Below are positions 1 to 9,200 of a DNA stretch of 59,892 bases, piece after piece. A model generated the notes under the pieces. The model saw only the letters and a list, made by a program, of their open reading frames with translations, did not search any database and had not been told where the DNA came from. Within the stretch, counting starts at the first letter, position 1; each line of letters begins with the position of its first letter. Both the position numbers and the translations under genes were made by a program. Origin of the DNA: Thermoplasmata archaeon (lineage in GTDB: Archaea > Thermoplasmatota > Thermoplasmata > Lutacidiplasmatales > UBA184); contig JAKABH010000005.1 of assembly GCA_021801925.1 (NCBI GenBank), positions 1 through 59,892 of the forward strand, in the 5' to 3' direction.

Positions 1-1001
1 ACCGCGAACGTCGGGGTGAACAGGTCGGGCGGCAACCCGACCGCCTCGAGGACGACGGCCCCGTAGAACTCGACGTTGGTGTACAGCCGGGCCCCCGGCT
101 TCGCGGCGCGGAGGGCCGCGAGCCCCGCCGCCTCGACCGCCTCGGCAAGGCGGAGCCGGGCCGGCTCCGCGACCCGGCGGGCGACGGCGTGGAGCAGGAG
201 GTTCCGCGGATCCTCGGTCTTGTAGGCGCGGTGGCCGAACCCGAAGAGGATCTCCTTGCGGGCGAGCCGCTCGGCGATCCATGCCTCGGCGCGCTCCGGC
301 GCTTGGACCGCGTCGAGCATCTCGGAGACCCGCGCCGGGGCCCCCCCGTGGAGCGGTCCCTTGAGCGTCGCGAGAGCCGCCGTGGCCGCGCTGGCGAGGT
401 CCGACTGGGTGGAGATCGCGACCCGGAGCGCGAAGGTGGACGCGTTCATGCCGTGGTCCGCGAGCAGCACGAGGTACGACTCCAGGGCCCGGGCGATGGC
501 CGGCGCCGGTCGGTGACCGGTGAGCGAGCGCAGGTAGTTCTCCGCGTGCGAAAGGGCGGGGTCCGGCTCGAGCGGCGGTTCGCCGCGGGAGCGCCGCACG
601 TACCGCCCGAGCAGCACCGGGGTCTGGGCGATCAGCCGGTAGCCGTCCTCCCGCGTCGGGGGGTAGCCGAACGACCCGTCGCCGAGCGCCGAGAGGATCG
701 TCCGGAGCGCCTCGAGCGGCGGCAGGCCGGGCGGCAGCGCGTCGACGACCCGCAGCACCCCGGGGCTCGCCTCGCGGTGACGGCGGAGGGCGAGGGTCAC
801 TTCGGGCGATGGGTCGGCGGACGGCGGGTCCCCTTCGAGCAGCAGATGGACCGCGCTCTCGTACGGGACCCCCGGGACCAGGGCGTCGATCTCGAAGCCG
901 CGGTAGACGAGTTCCCCGGTCGCGCCGCCGACCCACGAGATGCGGGAGCGGTCGACGACAACGTGGTCGAGTCCCTTCGCGACGGGCGGCGCGGACGACA
1001 T
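1..1001 (-). CDS. gltA: Citrate synthase (3' end cut by window edge)
   Basis: Condenses acetyl-CoA and oxaloacetate to citrate, the entry step of the TCA cycle, in the cytoplasm. About 333 residues are present and the C-terminus lies beyond the left edge. Family motifs are clear: DHGMNASTFALRV, GPLHGGAP with the first catalytic histidine, and FGFGHRAYKTEDPR with the second. Close to the edge the protein reads TNVEFYGAVVLEAVG, so the position that is usually the catalytic aspartate (NVDFY) is glutamate. The start is the ATG at 1001. The C-terminal reading resembles bacterial/archaeal citrate synthase 2 types, so a 2-methylcitrate synthase activity cannot be excluded. It is transcribed away from the LSm operon. 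SucCD and Kor elsewhere in the window fit a TCA-cycle role. Confidence 0.93.
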   Translation of the reverse strand, partial: MSSAPPVAKGLDHVVVDRSRISWVGGATGELVYRGFEIDALVPGVPYESAVHLLLEGDPPSADPSPEVTLALRRHREASPGVLRVVDALPPGLPPLEALRTILSALGDGSFGYPPTREDGYRLIAQTPVLLGRYVRRSRGEPPLEPDPALSHAENYLRSLTGHRPAPAIARALESYLVLLADHGMNASTFALRVAISTQSDLASAATAALATLKGPLHGGAPARVSEMLDAVQAPERAEAWIAERLARKEILFGFGHRAYKTEDPRNLLLHAVARRVAEPARLRLAEAVEAAGLAALRAAKPGARLYTNVEFYGAVVLEAVGLPPDLFTPTFA

Positions 1002-1083
1002 GGGGTGGCGTAGCCGGCCGGAGACTTAGCGTCTCGACCGGCCGTCGGGAAAGGCTAAAGGCCGCCCGCCGGTCGGCGCGCCG

Positions 1084-1326
1084 ATGGTCGACTCGCCGAA
1101 CCGGCTCGTCGAGCGGATGGTCGGGCACCGGGTGACGGTCCGCCTCAAGGACGGCCGCCAGATGGCGGGGAAGCTCCGGGGGCTCGACGAGCACATGAAC
1201 CTGGTCCTCGACGAGGTCGACGAAACGACCCCGGAGCGAAGCCGCCACCTGGGGACCGTCGTGCTCCGCGGTTCCAACCTCGTCAGCCTGCACGACCCCC
1301 AGGGGAGCGCCGGGCCGTCGGCGTGA
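1084..1326 (+). CDS. LSm (Sm-like) archaeal RNA-binding protein
   Basis: An 80-residue Sm-fold protein. The Sm1 part, with VTVRLKDGRQMAGKLRGLD and the MNLVLDEV strand, and the Sm2 part VVLRGSNLVSL are both present. Members form six- or seven-membered rings that bind U-rich RNA and act in RNA processing in the cytoplasm. The length is normal for the family. It is the first gene of a four-gene run: its TGA overlaps the GTG of the riboflavin kinase by 4 bp. A weak AT-rich patch (GGCTAAAGG, about 1053-1061) lies roughly 27 bp before the ATG and may be its TATA element, which would make a leaderless mRNA. Confidence 0.93.
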   Translation: MVDSPNRLVERMVGHRVTVRLKDGRQMAGKLRGLDEHMNLVLDEVDETTPERSRHLGTVVLRGSNLVSLHDPQGSAGPSA

Positions 1327-2027
1327 CCGCTTCGGGCGCGCCCGCGCGCGACGGGAACCGATCCCGCCCGAAGGGGGAACCGCTCGCCGTCCTCCGCCTC
1401 CTCGCGCAGCTCGGGGCCGACCGGAGCCCGGTCGTCCTGACCTCGGGCGACGTCGGCGCCCGCCTCGGCGTCAGCCAGCAGGCGGCGGACCGCTACCTGG
1501 TCGCGCTCGAGCGGCGCGGGCTGCTGATCCGCGCGATGGCCCAACGGCGCCAGCGGCTGCAGGTGACCCCCGCCGGCCTCGATCTGCTCCGGGGCGAGTA
1601 CCACGCCTACCGCCGGATCTTCGAGGGGCCCGGTCGGCTCGCGTTCGACGGCGTCGTGGCGAGCGGCCTCGGCGAGGGGCGGTACTACCTCTCCCAGCCC
1701 GGCTACGTCCTCCAGTTCTCCGAACGGCTCGGCTACGCTCCGTACCCGGGCACCCTGAACGTACGGGCCAGCGCCGCCGGCCTCTCCCAAGTCGCCCTGA
1801 TCGAGCACTGGGCCGGGATCCGGATCGACGGCTTCCAGGCGAGCGGGCGGACGTTCGGGGGGGCGACCTGCTTCACGGCCCGGCTGAACGGCCATCCGTG
1901 CCATCTCATCCACCCCGACCGGACCCATTACCAGGACGTCGTCGAATTTGTCGCCCCCGTCTGCCTCCGCGAAGCCCTCCCCGTCAAGGACGGCAGCCCG
2001 GTGCGGGTCGAGCTGGAGGAGCTGTGA
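1323..2027 (+). CDS. ribK: CTP-dependent riboflavin kinase with N-terminal winged helix
   Basis: Makes FMN from riboflavin using CTP, the archaeal-specific kinase type. The 234-residue protein has a winged helix-turn-helix domain at about residues 20-85 (LGVSQQAADRYLVALERRG is the recognition region). The kinase domain starts near residue 115 with GLGEGRYYLSQPGYV and continues with GYAPYPGTLNVR, the family signature. Such HTH-kinase fusions may also act as flavin-responsive regulators, but nothing here proves that. The start is GTG at 1323, overlapping the LSm stop, and the end overlaps the RaSEA GTG by 4 bp, so translational coupling is likely. Confidence 0.93.
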   Translation: MTASGAPARDGNRSRPKGEPLAVLRLLAQLGADRSPVVLTSGDVGARLGVSQQAADRYLVALERRGLLIRAMAQRRQRLQVTPAGLDLLRGEYHAYRRIFEGPGRLAFDGVVASGLGEGRYYLSQPGYVLQFSERLGYAPYPGTLNVRASAAGLSQVALIEHWAGIRIDGFQASGRTFGGATCFTARLNGHPCHLIHPDRTHYQDVVEFVAPVCLREALPVKDGSPVRVELEEL

Positions 2028-3046
2028 CCTCGGAGTCGCTCGCCCGATCGGTCGCCCGGGAACGTCGGCCGGCCCCGGCCGAGCCCGCCGACGCGCGGCG
2101 CTACGTCAACCAATGGGTCGAGTCGGAGGCGCTCGGGGGGGAAACGGTTCGGGCGTTCGTCGTGATCCTAAGGACCCGGGGCTGCTACTGGGCCGACCAG
2201 AAGGGCTGCTCGATGTGCGGTTACGCCAAGGACACCCTCGGGCGCTCCGCGACCCCGTCGGAGCTCGCCGAGCAGCTCGGGGCGGCCGTCGCGCGGTACC
2301 GGGACGAACCGTACGTGAAGGTCTACACGTCGGGGAGCTTCCTCGACGACCGCGAGGTCGATCCCGCGAGCCGGCTGGCGCTCGTCCGCGCCTTCTCCGG
2401 CCGGAGCCGCCGCCTGCTGTTCGAGACGCTCCCCGAGTTCGCCACTCCCGAGACGCTCGGGCCGCTGCGGGACGCCTTCGCGGGGGAGCTCGAGGTCGCC
2501 CTCGGGCTCGAGTCGACGGATCCGCAGGTCCTCGGCCGGCTCGTGCACAAGAACGCGCCGCCGTCGGCCTACCTCGCCGCCGGCGATCGGGTCCGCGCCC
2601 TCGGGCTGCGCGCGAAGGCCTACCTCCTCCTGAAACCCCCGTACCTCGGGGAGGCGGAGAGCGTGCGCGACGTCGTCGCCTCGATCGGGGCGGCGCACCC
2701 GCATTTCGACACCCTCTCCGTGAACCCCGTGCACATCCAGAACGGTACGGTCGTCGAGTGGCTCTACCACCGCGGCCGGTACCGGCCGCCGTGGCTCTGG
2801 TCGGTCGTCGACGCCCTCCGCCAGGGGGCGCCGTCGCGGGGGTCGAGCCGGCTCGTCTCCTTCCCGACCGCCGGCGGCCTTCCGCGGGGACCGCACAACT
2901 GCGGCCGGTGCGACCGGACCGTCCTCGCCGCCATCGAGGCGGCGTCGCTCGCCCAGGAGTTTGCGCCGCTCGCCGAGCTCGACTGCGCCTGCCGGGCCGA
3001 GTGGGAGGCGGTCCGCCGGCTCGAGCCGCTGGGGGTCGAGGCGTGA
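2024..3046 (+). CDS. raSEA: Archaeosine biosynthesis radical SAM protein RaSEA
   Basis: In archaea this radical SAM enzyme works with ArcS to turn the preQ0-lysine adduct at tRNA position 15 into archaeosine. The 340-residue protein carries the iron-sulfur cluster motif in RTRGCYWADQKGCSMCGY (C-x7-C-x2-C, about residues 49-61), followed by a TIM-barrel-like body (VKVYTSGSFLDD, LEVALGLESTD, LSVNPVHIQNGTVVEW). A C-terminal cysteine set (NCGRCDRT and CAC) probably binds a second metal. The GTG at 2024 was chosen because it overlaps the riboflavin kinase stop by 4 bp; an open frame extends further upstream but lies inside that gene. ArcS is not in this window. The alternative reading is a generic Elp3-like radical SAM protein. 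Confidence 0.88.
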   Translation: MTSESLARSVARERRPAPAEPADARRYVNQWVESEALGGETVRAFVVILRTRGCYWADQKGCSMCGYAKDTLGRSATPSELAEQLGAAVARYRDEPYVKVYTSGSFLDDREVDPASRLALVRAFSGRSRRLLFETLPEFATPETLGPLRDAFAGELEVALGLESTDPQVLGRLVHKNAPPSAYLAAGDRVRALGLRAKAYLLLKPPYLGEAESVRDVVASIGAAHPHFDTLSVNPVHIQNGTVVEWLYHRGRYRPPWLWSVVDALRQGAPSRGSSRLVSFPTAGGLPRGPHNCGRCDRTVLAAIEAASLAQEFAPLAELDCACRAEWEAVRRLEPLGVEA

Positions 3047-3849
3047 CCGACGGGGTGCCGCCGCCACCCGCCGCCGCGGTGCCGACGATCCACCAGTTCC
3101 TGCGCGCCCACGCCGGCCCGCCGGCCGGGGGGGTCGTCGTCGGCCTCTCCGGGGGGATCGACAGCGCGCTCACCGCCCGGCTCGCCCGGGACGCCCTCGG
3201 GGCCGACCGTGTCCTCGGCGTGCTGCTGCCGGACGCGGCGTACCCGCCCGCGCTCCTCGCGGAGACCCAACACTATGCGGCCGAGCTCGGGATCGCGCAC
3301 CGGGTCGTCCCGATCGATCCCGCGGTCGCCGCCGTCGAGGGGCTCCTGCCCGAGCTCGTCGACCCGGTCGACCGGGGGAACCTCATGGCCCGGCTGCGGA
3401 TGGTCGTGCTCTACGCCCTCGGGCGACCGTCCGGCCGAAGGGTCGTCGGCACCGGCAACAAGTCCGAGCTCCTGCTCGGCTACTTCACCAAGCACGGCGA
3501 CGGCGGGGTCGACCTGCTGCCGCTCGGCGACCTCTACAAGACGCAGGTCCGTCGGCTCGCGGCGGAGCTCGACCTGCCGCGGGCGGTCCGGGAGCGGCCC
3601 CCGAGCGCGGGCCTCTGGAAGGACCAGACCGACGAGGGGGAGCTCGGGCTCCCGTACGACGACCTCGACCGGATCCTCTACGGGCTCGAGCAGCTCCGCT
3701 CGCCGGCGGAGATCGCCGAGCGGACGGGGCTCCCGCCCGCCGAGATCGACCGGGTGATCGACCGGGTCCGGCAGAACCGGCACAAGCGGCGCCCGGCGCC
3801 GATCCCGAAGCTCGGCCTCCGCACGATCGGGCTGGACTGGCGCGACTGA
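3043..3849 (+). CDS. nadE: Ammonia-dependent NAD+ synthetase
   Basis: Catalyses ATP-dependent amidation of deamido-NAD+ to NAD+. The 268-residue protein has the PP-loop GLSGGIDSALTARLA near residue 30, the GTGNKSELLLGYFTK motif, DLLPLGDLYKTQVR, and ELGLPYDDLD. There is no N-terminal nitrilase-type glutaminase domain, so free ammonia (or an unlinked glutaminase) is the likely nitrogen donor, as in most archaea. The GTG start at 3043 overlaps the RaSEA TGA by 4 bp, making this the last member of the LSm-ribK-raSEA-nadE run. A flavin kinase and an NAD synthetase in one operon suggest joint control of redox cofactors. Confidence 0.95.
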   Translation: MTDGVPPPPAAAVPTIHQFLRAHAGPPAGGVVVGLSGGIDSALTARLARDALGADRVLGVLLPDAAYPPALLAETQHYAAELGIAHRVVPIDPAVAAVEGLLPELVDPVDRGNLMARLRMVVLYALGRPSGRRVVGTGNKSELLLGYFTKHGDGGVDLLPLGDLYKTQVRRLAAELDLPRAVRERPPSAGLWKDQTDEGELGLPYDDLDRILYGLEQLRSPAEIAERTGLPPAEIDRVIDRVRQNRHKRRPAPIPKLGLRTIGLDWRD

Positions 3850-3909
3850 GGGGCACCAACCTTATCCCCCACCGCCCCCTCGTCAGCCGATCCGTTTCCT
3901 ACCCAGTCC

Positions 3910-4797
3910 ATGGACCGAGCCACCTATCAGCGCCTCTACGACTCGCTCGTCACCGACTCCGACGTCCAGCGCATCGCCGACGCCGAGCACCTGGATCCCG
4001 AGCTGCTGTTCGTCATCCACACCCACCGGGTGACCCGGGACGCGACGCGCCGCTTCTACGTCGTGAAGCGCCAGCTCCCCCGCCTCGTCCATCAGTGGAA
4101 GAACGGCCGGAGCATCCTCGAGATCGCCCGGGAGTGGCGGTTCCCGCCCGTCCTGATGGGCCAGCAGATGCTCGGGGAGCTCGGGATCCCCCGCAAGCGG
4201 GTCTGGGGGACGTTCCTGCATCCGGAGTCGGCACCGGATGCGCGGATCCGCGCGGAGGTCGAGGCGCTCCTCGAGGCGGACCGGATCTACTCGCCCCACG
4301 GCATGGAGCTCCAGCGGGAGCGCGGCCGCAAGGGGGAGGAACGGCTCGCCCGCTGGCTCGAGCGCCACGGGATCGGCTACCGCACGGAGAAGGACCTGCG
4401 CGGGAAGTTCGCGAAGACGCCGGACGCGCTGCTCGACGAGCCGATCGTCTACCGCGGCCAGAAGCTCGCCTGGATCGAGTCGAAGGCGAACTTCGGGGAC
4501 GACGTCGAACTGCGGAAGAACCTCCGCCGGCAGCTCGCGCCGTATACCCAGCTGTTCGGGGAAGGGGCGGTCGTCTACTGGTACGGGTTCGTGACGGGGG
4601 CGGAGTCGCCGCCCGGCATCCTGCTCTGGGACGGGGAGGGGATCGAGGCGATCACGCCCGAGGTCCCGGCCCGGAAGGACGGGGGATCTCCCGCTGGGTT
4701 CCCGTCGTCAGGTCCCGTTCGACCACCGCATCCGCCGCATACTCCTTCAGCCCCAGGATCAACGCCCGGCGGGCCCGTCGGCGGGCCGCCTCCTTGA
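3910..4797 (+). CDS. CDIN1/C15orf41-like TPD-motif nuclease-fold protein
   Basis: A 295-residue homologue of the archaeal-eukaryotic family that includes human CDIN1. An N-terminal helical/HTH part (RSILEIAREWRFPPVLMGQQ, about residues 65-85) precedes a PD-(D/E)xK-like core with FAKTPDALLDEPIVY (the TPD motif, about residues 167-180) and LAWIESKANFGDD (E-x-K). The core predicts a restriction-endonuclease fold, probably acting on nucleic acid; no substrate is established. A TATA-like ACCTTATCC lies about 30-45 bp upstream. The last 49 codons run antisense into the 3' end of hisS, and the last 40 or so residues are Pro/Gly/Ser-rich and unlike the family, so the tail is probably a recent read-through extension. 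Confidence 0.82.
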   Translation: MDRATYQRLYDSLVTDSDVQRIADAEHLDPELLFVIHTHRVTRDATRRFYVVKRQLPRLVHQWKNGRSILEIAREWRFPPVLMGQQMLGELGIPRKRVWGTFLHPESAPDARIRAEVEALLEADRIYSPHGMELQRERGRKGEERLARWLERHGIGYRTEKDLRGKFAKTPDALLDEPIVYRGQKLAWIESKANFGDDVELRKNLRRQLAPYTQLFGEGAVVYWYGFVTGAESPPGILLWDGEGIEAITPEVPARKDGGSPAGFPSSGPVRPPHPPHTPSAPGSTPGGPVGGPPP

Positions 4798-5956
4798 ACT
4801 GGCGGGACATCGAGCGGCCCAGCAGGTCGCAGTCGGCACGCTCGCCGGCCCGGCGGAGCGCCTGGACGATCCCGATCGCCTCCGGGATCCGCGCGGGCTC
4901 GGTAACGACCACGAACGACTCGAGCGGCGGCTCCCCCTCGGGCCACCGGCCGGCCTCGCGGAGCAGCAGCTCGAGCGTCTGGTCCCCGATCGCCAACCCG
5001 GCCGCCGGCGTCGGCGGGCCCCCGTACAGCTCCACCAGATGGTCGTACCGCCCGCCGCCGAACAGCGCCCGCGCCTCCCCGCGGCGGGCATACGCCTCGA
5101 AGACCGTCGAAGTGTAGTAGGCGAGGCCGCGGACGACGGTCGGGTCGAAGACGACCCGGTCCGACAGCCCGGCGCGGTCGAGCAGCAGGAACAGCCGGCG
5201 CAGTCGGTCGAGCCCCGCCCGTCCGCCCGCGTCGAGCCCGCGCCCCTCGAGCGCCCCGAAGAACGCTGCCGTGCCGGCGGCGGGGATCCCGTCGCCGGCC
5301 GATCGGAACAGTTCGGCGAGCTCTCCCGCCGAGCCGGCGGATACCCCGGCGGCGGCGAGCGCCTCCAGGAAGGCGGCGGGGGAGAGCTTGCGGTACCGGT
5401 CGACCGCCCGGAAGAACGGGGCCGACTCGCGGGCCCCGTAGAGACGACCGATCGCCTCCGCCGTCCCCCGGTCGTTGATCCGGAAGGCGTAGAGGTCCGC
5501 GGCCCCGACCTCGTCGAGGCAGAGGGCCGCCGTCGCCAACAGCTCCGCCTCGGCCTCCGGGCCGGGGACGCCGAGCAGATCGAAGTTGACCTGGAGGAAC
5601 TCCCGGGTGCGCCCGGACTGGGGTTCCTCGTACCGCCATATCTTCGAGATCGTGAACCACTTCACCGGCAGCGGTTCCGACTTCGCCCGTTCGGCAAAGA
5701 GCCGGGCGAGCGACGGCGTCGACTCGGGAACGAGCGCGACCGGCCGATCCCCCTTGTCGCGGAACGCCCAGATCTCCTCCGAGATCCCCTCGCCGCTCTT
5801 CGTCTGGTAGAGATCGAGGCTCTCGACGCACGGGAGTTCGAGCTCCGCGAAGCCCGCGCGGCGCGCGGCGGCCCGCATCCGCCGACGCAGCTCGGAGCGC
5901 GCGCCGGCGTCGGGCGGAGGATAGTCGCGGAACCCCCGGAGGGTGGCGAACGGCAT
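4652..5956 (-). CDS. hisS: Histidyl-tRNA synthetase
   Basis: Class II aminoacyl-tRNA synthetase that charges tRNA-His. The 434-residue protein has motif 2 around ISKIWRYEEPQSGRTREF, the histidine-specific VVRGLAYYTSTVFEAY, and motif-3-like FGGGRYDHLVELYGG with GLAIGDQTLELL; the anticodon-binding domain follows (residues about 345-430). The start is the ATG at 5956 (MPFATLRGFRDY): the GFRDY motif normally sits at the N-terminus, and a TATA-like CATATG lies about 27-32 bp upstream on this strand. The upstream in-frame ATG at 6025 would add 23 poorly conserved residues. The 3' end overlaps the CDIN1-like gene by 146 bp. The window also encodes its substrate, tRNA-His, at the far end. Confidence 0.95.
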   Translation of the reverse strand: MPFATLRGFRDYPPPDAGARSELRRRMRAAARRAGFAELELPCVESLDLYQTKSGEGISEEIWAFRDKGDRPVALVPESTPSLARLFAERAKSEPLPVKWFTISKIWRYEEPQSGRTREFLQVNFDLLGVPGPEAEAELLATAALCLDEVGAADLYAFRINDRGTAEAIGRLYGARESAPFFRAVDRYRKLSPAAFLEALAAAGVSAGSAGELAELFRSAGDGIPAAGTAAFFGALEGRGLDAGGRAGLDRLRRLFLLLDRAGLSDRVVFDPTVVRGLAYYTSTVFEAYARRGEARALFGGGRYDHLVELYGGPPTPAAGLAIGDQTLELLLREAGRWPEGEPPLESFVVVTEPARIPEAIGIVQALRRAGERADCDLLGRSMSRQFKEAARRRARRALILGLKEYAADAVVERDLTTGTQREIPRPSGPGPRA

Positions 5957-6201
5957 CGGCGCCCGACGGAGCCTCCGGCCATATGAATCCGCGCCTACGG
6001 GGGCGACGCGGGGGACCGGCCGCAAACCCGCGCCGGTCGCCGGCCGAGACCGACTCCCCGGACGGTCCGGCGCTGCATCGCCTCCCGCGGAGCACCCGTC
6101 CTCCGGCCCACCGTCGCACCGGGCCGCCAGCCCGCCCGTCCCGGCCGACCGGACCGGGGATGCCCCAAGCCCTAAGAGGGGTCGCCCCGGTAGGAGAGTC
6201 C

Positions 6202-9200
6202 GTGGGGCGCCACGGCCGTCCGGCGGGAGTGATCGTCCTGATCGCGGCGCTCCTGCTGGTCTCGGCGCTCCTGCCGATGTCGGACGCAGGCCGAAGCGGG
6301 ACGGACGCCCCCGCCCCCCCGGCCTCCGGACCGATCGCCGCGGCGTCGGGGAACGGGCCGGCGGCCGGTTCGAACGGATCCACGGCGGCCGCCCCCGTCC
6401 CGGCCCCCGCCGCCCCGCTCGGCCCGTCCGCGCTCGCGGCCTCGGGCCCGGCCGCCGAGGCGGTGGCGGCGATCCGGTCGGCCGGGGCGCCGATGCGCTA
6501 CGCCTTCCTGCCGGACTTTGCGGCGGCGCGGCCGAATCGGACCCCGGGATCGCTGGTCGGACCGACCTACCCGTCGGCCCCCGCCCCGATGGGCATCGCC
6601 GACTACGGGATCGTCAACCGCTCGGGAACGCTCGGGCCCGAGAGCCTCTCGACCACCGGCCTCGAAGGGACGTTCGCCCCGACGGCGCTCTCGGGGCTCG
6701 CGCTCGGGACCGGCGCCCCCGACTACTACGGGGTCCAGCTGAATGCGGTCCTGCAGAACGTGACCCTCTTCGGCAACGCGAGCTACTCGTTCTGGACCCA
6801 GAACGTGGCCGAGTACTCGACCTTCTCCCACCAGCTCACCCTGCTCGACAACCTCTGGAACTTCTCGAGCCCCCAGGGCCAACTGTCGGCGAACGCCCTG
6901 CTGGGGCACGGGGCGAACGGCACGCAGGTCGGGACGACGTACTACTACGACGTCGGGCCGACGATCACCATCGGCTACCCGTTCACGCTGCGCCTCTTCC
7001 TGGCCGCGTCGCTGGCCCAAGGGGACGCGGTCGTCTACTTCAACTACACCGTGCAGAACGCCTCGGTCACCCGCGCGGGATCGTTCGACGAGATCGAGTT
7101 CCACAGCCAGCCCACGGGCGGCTCCGCTCCGACCGCCCCGCCGGTCTACCGGGCCGACGGCGCGGCCCCGAACCCGCTCGGCCTCCCCGACGACTTCGAA
7201 CTCGACCTCGGCGGGCCGGGCGGGGGCAGCAATTTCGACGTCCTCCGGGCGGCGGCGGCGATGGAGCTCGACTACTGGGACGCGGCTTCGGGCCTCTTCG
7301 AGGTCGTCCCGTCCGCCTACAACGTCGGCGCCGATACGGGCGAGACCGCGATCGGGGTCGCGTCGACCTGGTCGCCCCAGGGCGGCGGCGCCCTCGGGGG
7401 AGCGCCCGGACCGTCGGTCCAGCTCGGCACCGGCCCGGCGTTCGTCGGCGGGGCGTGGAACGTCTCCAACGGCAGCGGCGGCCGCGGCACGGTCGACCTC
7501 ACGCTCTCGCCGGGGAACGGGTTCCTGTTCGTCGCCCCCGGGACGGCCCCCCCGGCCTCGGCCTACCAGTGGCTCCCGCCGACCGGGCCGTACGAGCTTG
7601 CGCCCGGGACCTACTCGGTCGAGGGGCTCGCCGCGCACCATGACCCGGGCGCGCTCGTGCTGACCGTCCCGTCCGGCGGCGTCCGGGCGAACCTGACCCT
7701 GACCTCCGACCCCTCCACGGGGGTCTACACGCCGCTCTGGGCGTTCTCGTCGGCCGCCCTCGCGAACATCTCCTCGACGTGCGCCCAAGGCGCCTGCACC
7801 CTCTGGTCGGACGAGGCCGGCCCGCTCGGCCAGCCGGGCTCGGGCGGGCCGTCGTTCCCGTGGTTCGGGGAGTCGAACGACTACCTCTTCCCGGTCTTCC
7901 CCGGGATCTGGCTGGCGAACGTCGCTGAGGCGCGCCTCCTCACCCCCCCGCCGCTCACGGTCGCTCCGCCGCCGTGGGAGGCCGCCGCCTGGCGCGCGCT
8001 CGGGGCGCCGGCGACGGACGCGCTGCCGACGTTCTTCTACAACGACACCGGCCTCTCGATCTCGTCGGCGACGTTCGCGAACTGGTGGTATGCGGGCGGC
8101 TACCTCGGCCCGGCGGCGGCCGACGCCGCCGTCGTGCTCTGGAACACGACCGACAGCCGGGTGACGAACTCGACGTTCCTCTCCGGCGGGGAGGCCCTCT
8201 ACCTCTACGGCGGGGAGGCGAACACCGTGACCGGCAATGCGTTCCTGAGCTACGATCCGCTCGCCGCGAATGCGGCCTCGATCGCGGGCGCGGTATTCGG
8301 AACGGTCGGCATCTACGAGGCCGACCCCGGGACGGCCGATCGGATCTACAACAACGCCTTCGGCACCTACGAGACCGCGATCGAGCCGAGGATCGACCCC
8401 TATACCGGCGAGCCGCCGGCCGTGCCGTACGACGCGAGTTGGAATGTCGCCCCCGCCGCCGGGGAGAACATCGCGGGCGTCGCCGGCATCGGAGGGAACT
8501 ACTGGTGGAACTACGGGACCTCGAACGATCCGTACGGGGTGCTGCCGTACAACGCCTCGGGCGGGATCGCGACCGGGGGAGATGCCGATCCGATCCTCCT
8601 GGCCCCGCTCTGGAGCGTTACGTTCGTCGCGGAGGGACTGCCGAACGGGACCGCCTGGCACGTCGGGGTCGACACGAGCACCGGGTTCGCCACCTCGACC
8701 TCCCCCGGGGGCCCGATCGTCCAGTACTGGCCGAACGGGGAGTACTTCGTGGAGGCGGACTCCGCGAACGGCTCGTACGGCCTCGCGACGATCGGGGTGA
8801 TCTCCGTCGCGGGGTACAACGTCACGGAACCTCTTGCCTTCCACCGGCTCTTCTCCCTCTCGTTCGTCGGGGTCAGCCTCCCGCCGGGAGCGTTCTGGAC
8901 GATCACCGTCTGGAACCGCCTCGGGAGCTGGATCGACCTGGGGAACGTCGCCGACTTCCCCGCCGAACGGCTGCCCGAGGGGACGTACAACTTCACCGTC
9001 GGCCCGCCGCCGGGCTATCTCGCCCGCCCGGCCAACGGCGTCCTCGACCTGGTCGCGAACGACTCCCTCTCGCTCGTCTTCGCCCCGCTCGGTGCGGCCG
9101 GGGCCGTCGAGGGGAGCGTGGCGCCGGCCGCCGGCCTCGCCCTGCGCATCGGCGGGCAGCCGGTCGCGCTCGGGGCCGGCGGGGCGTTCCGCGTCTCCGT

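Noticed and set aside
189-1013. Plus-strand frame of 274 codons
   Set aside because: Antisense to citrate synthase, whose motifs are unmistakable on the minus strand.
5983-6201. Upstream ATG for the thermopsin-like gene
   Set aside because: Would add 73 Arg/Pro-rich residues before the signal helix; a TATA-like element fits the GTG at 6202.
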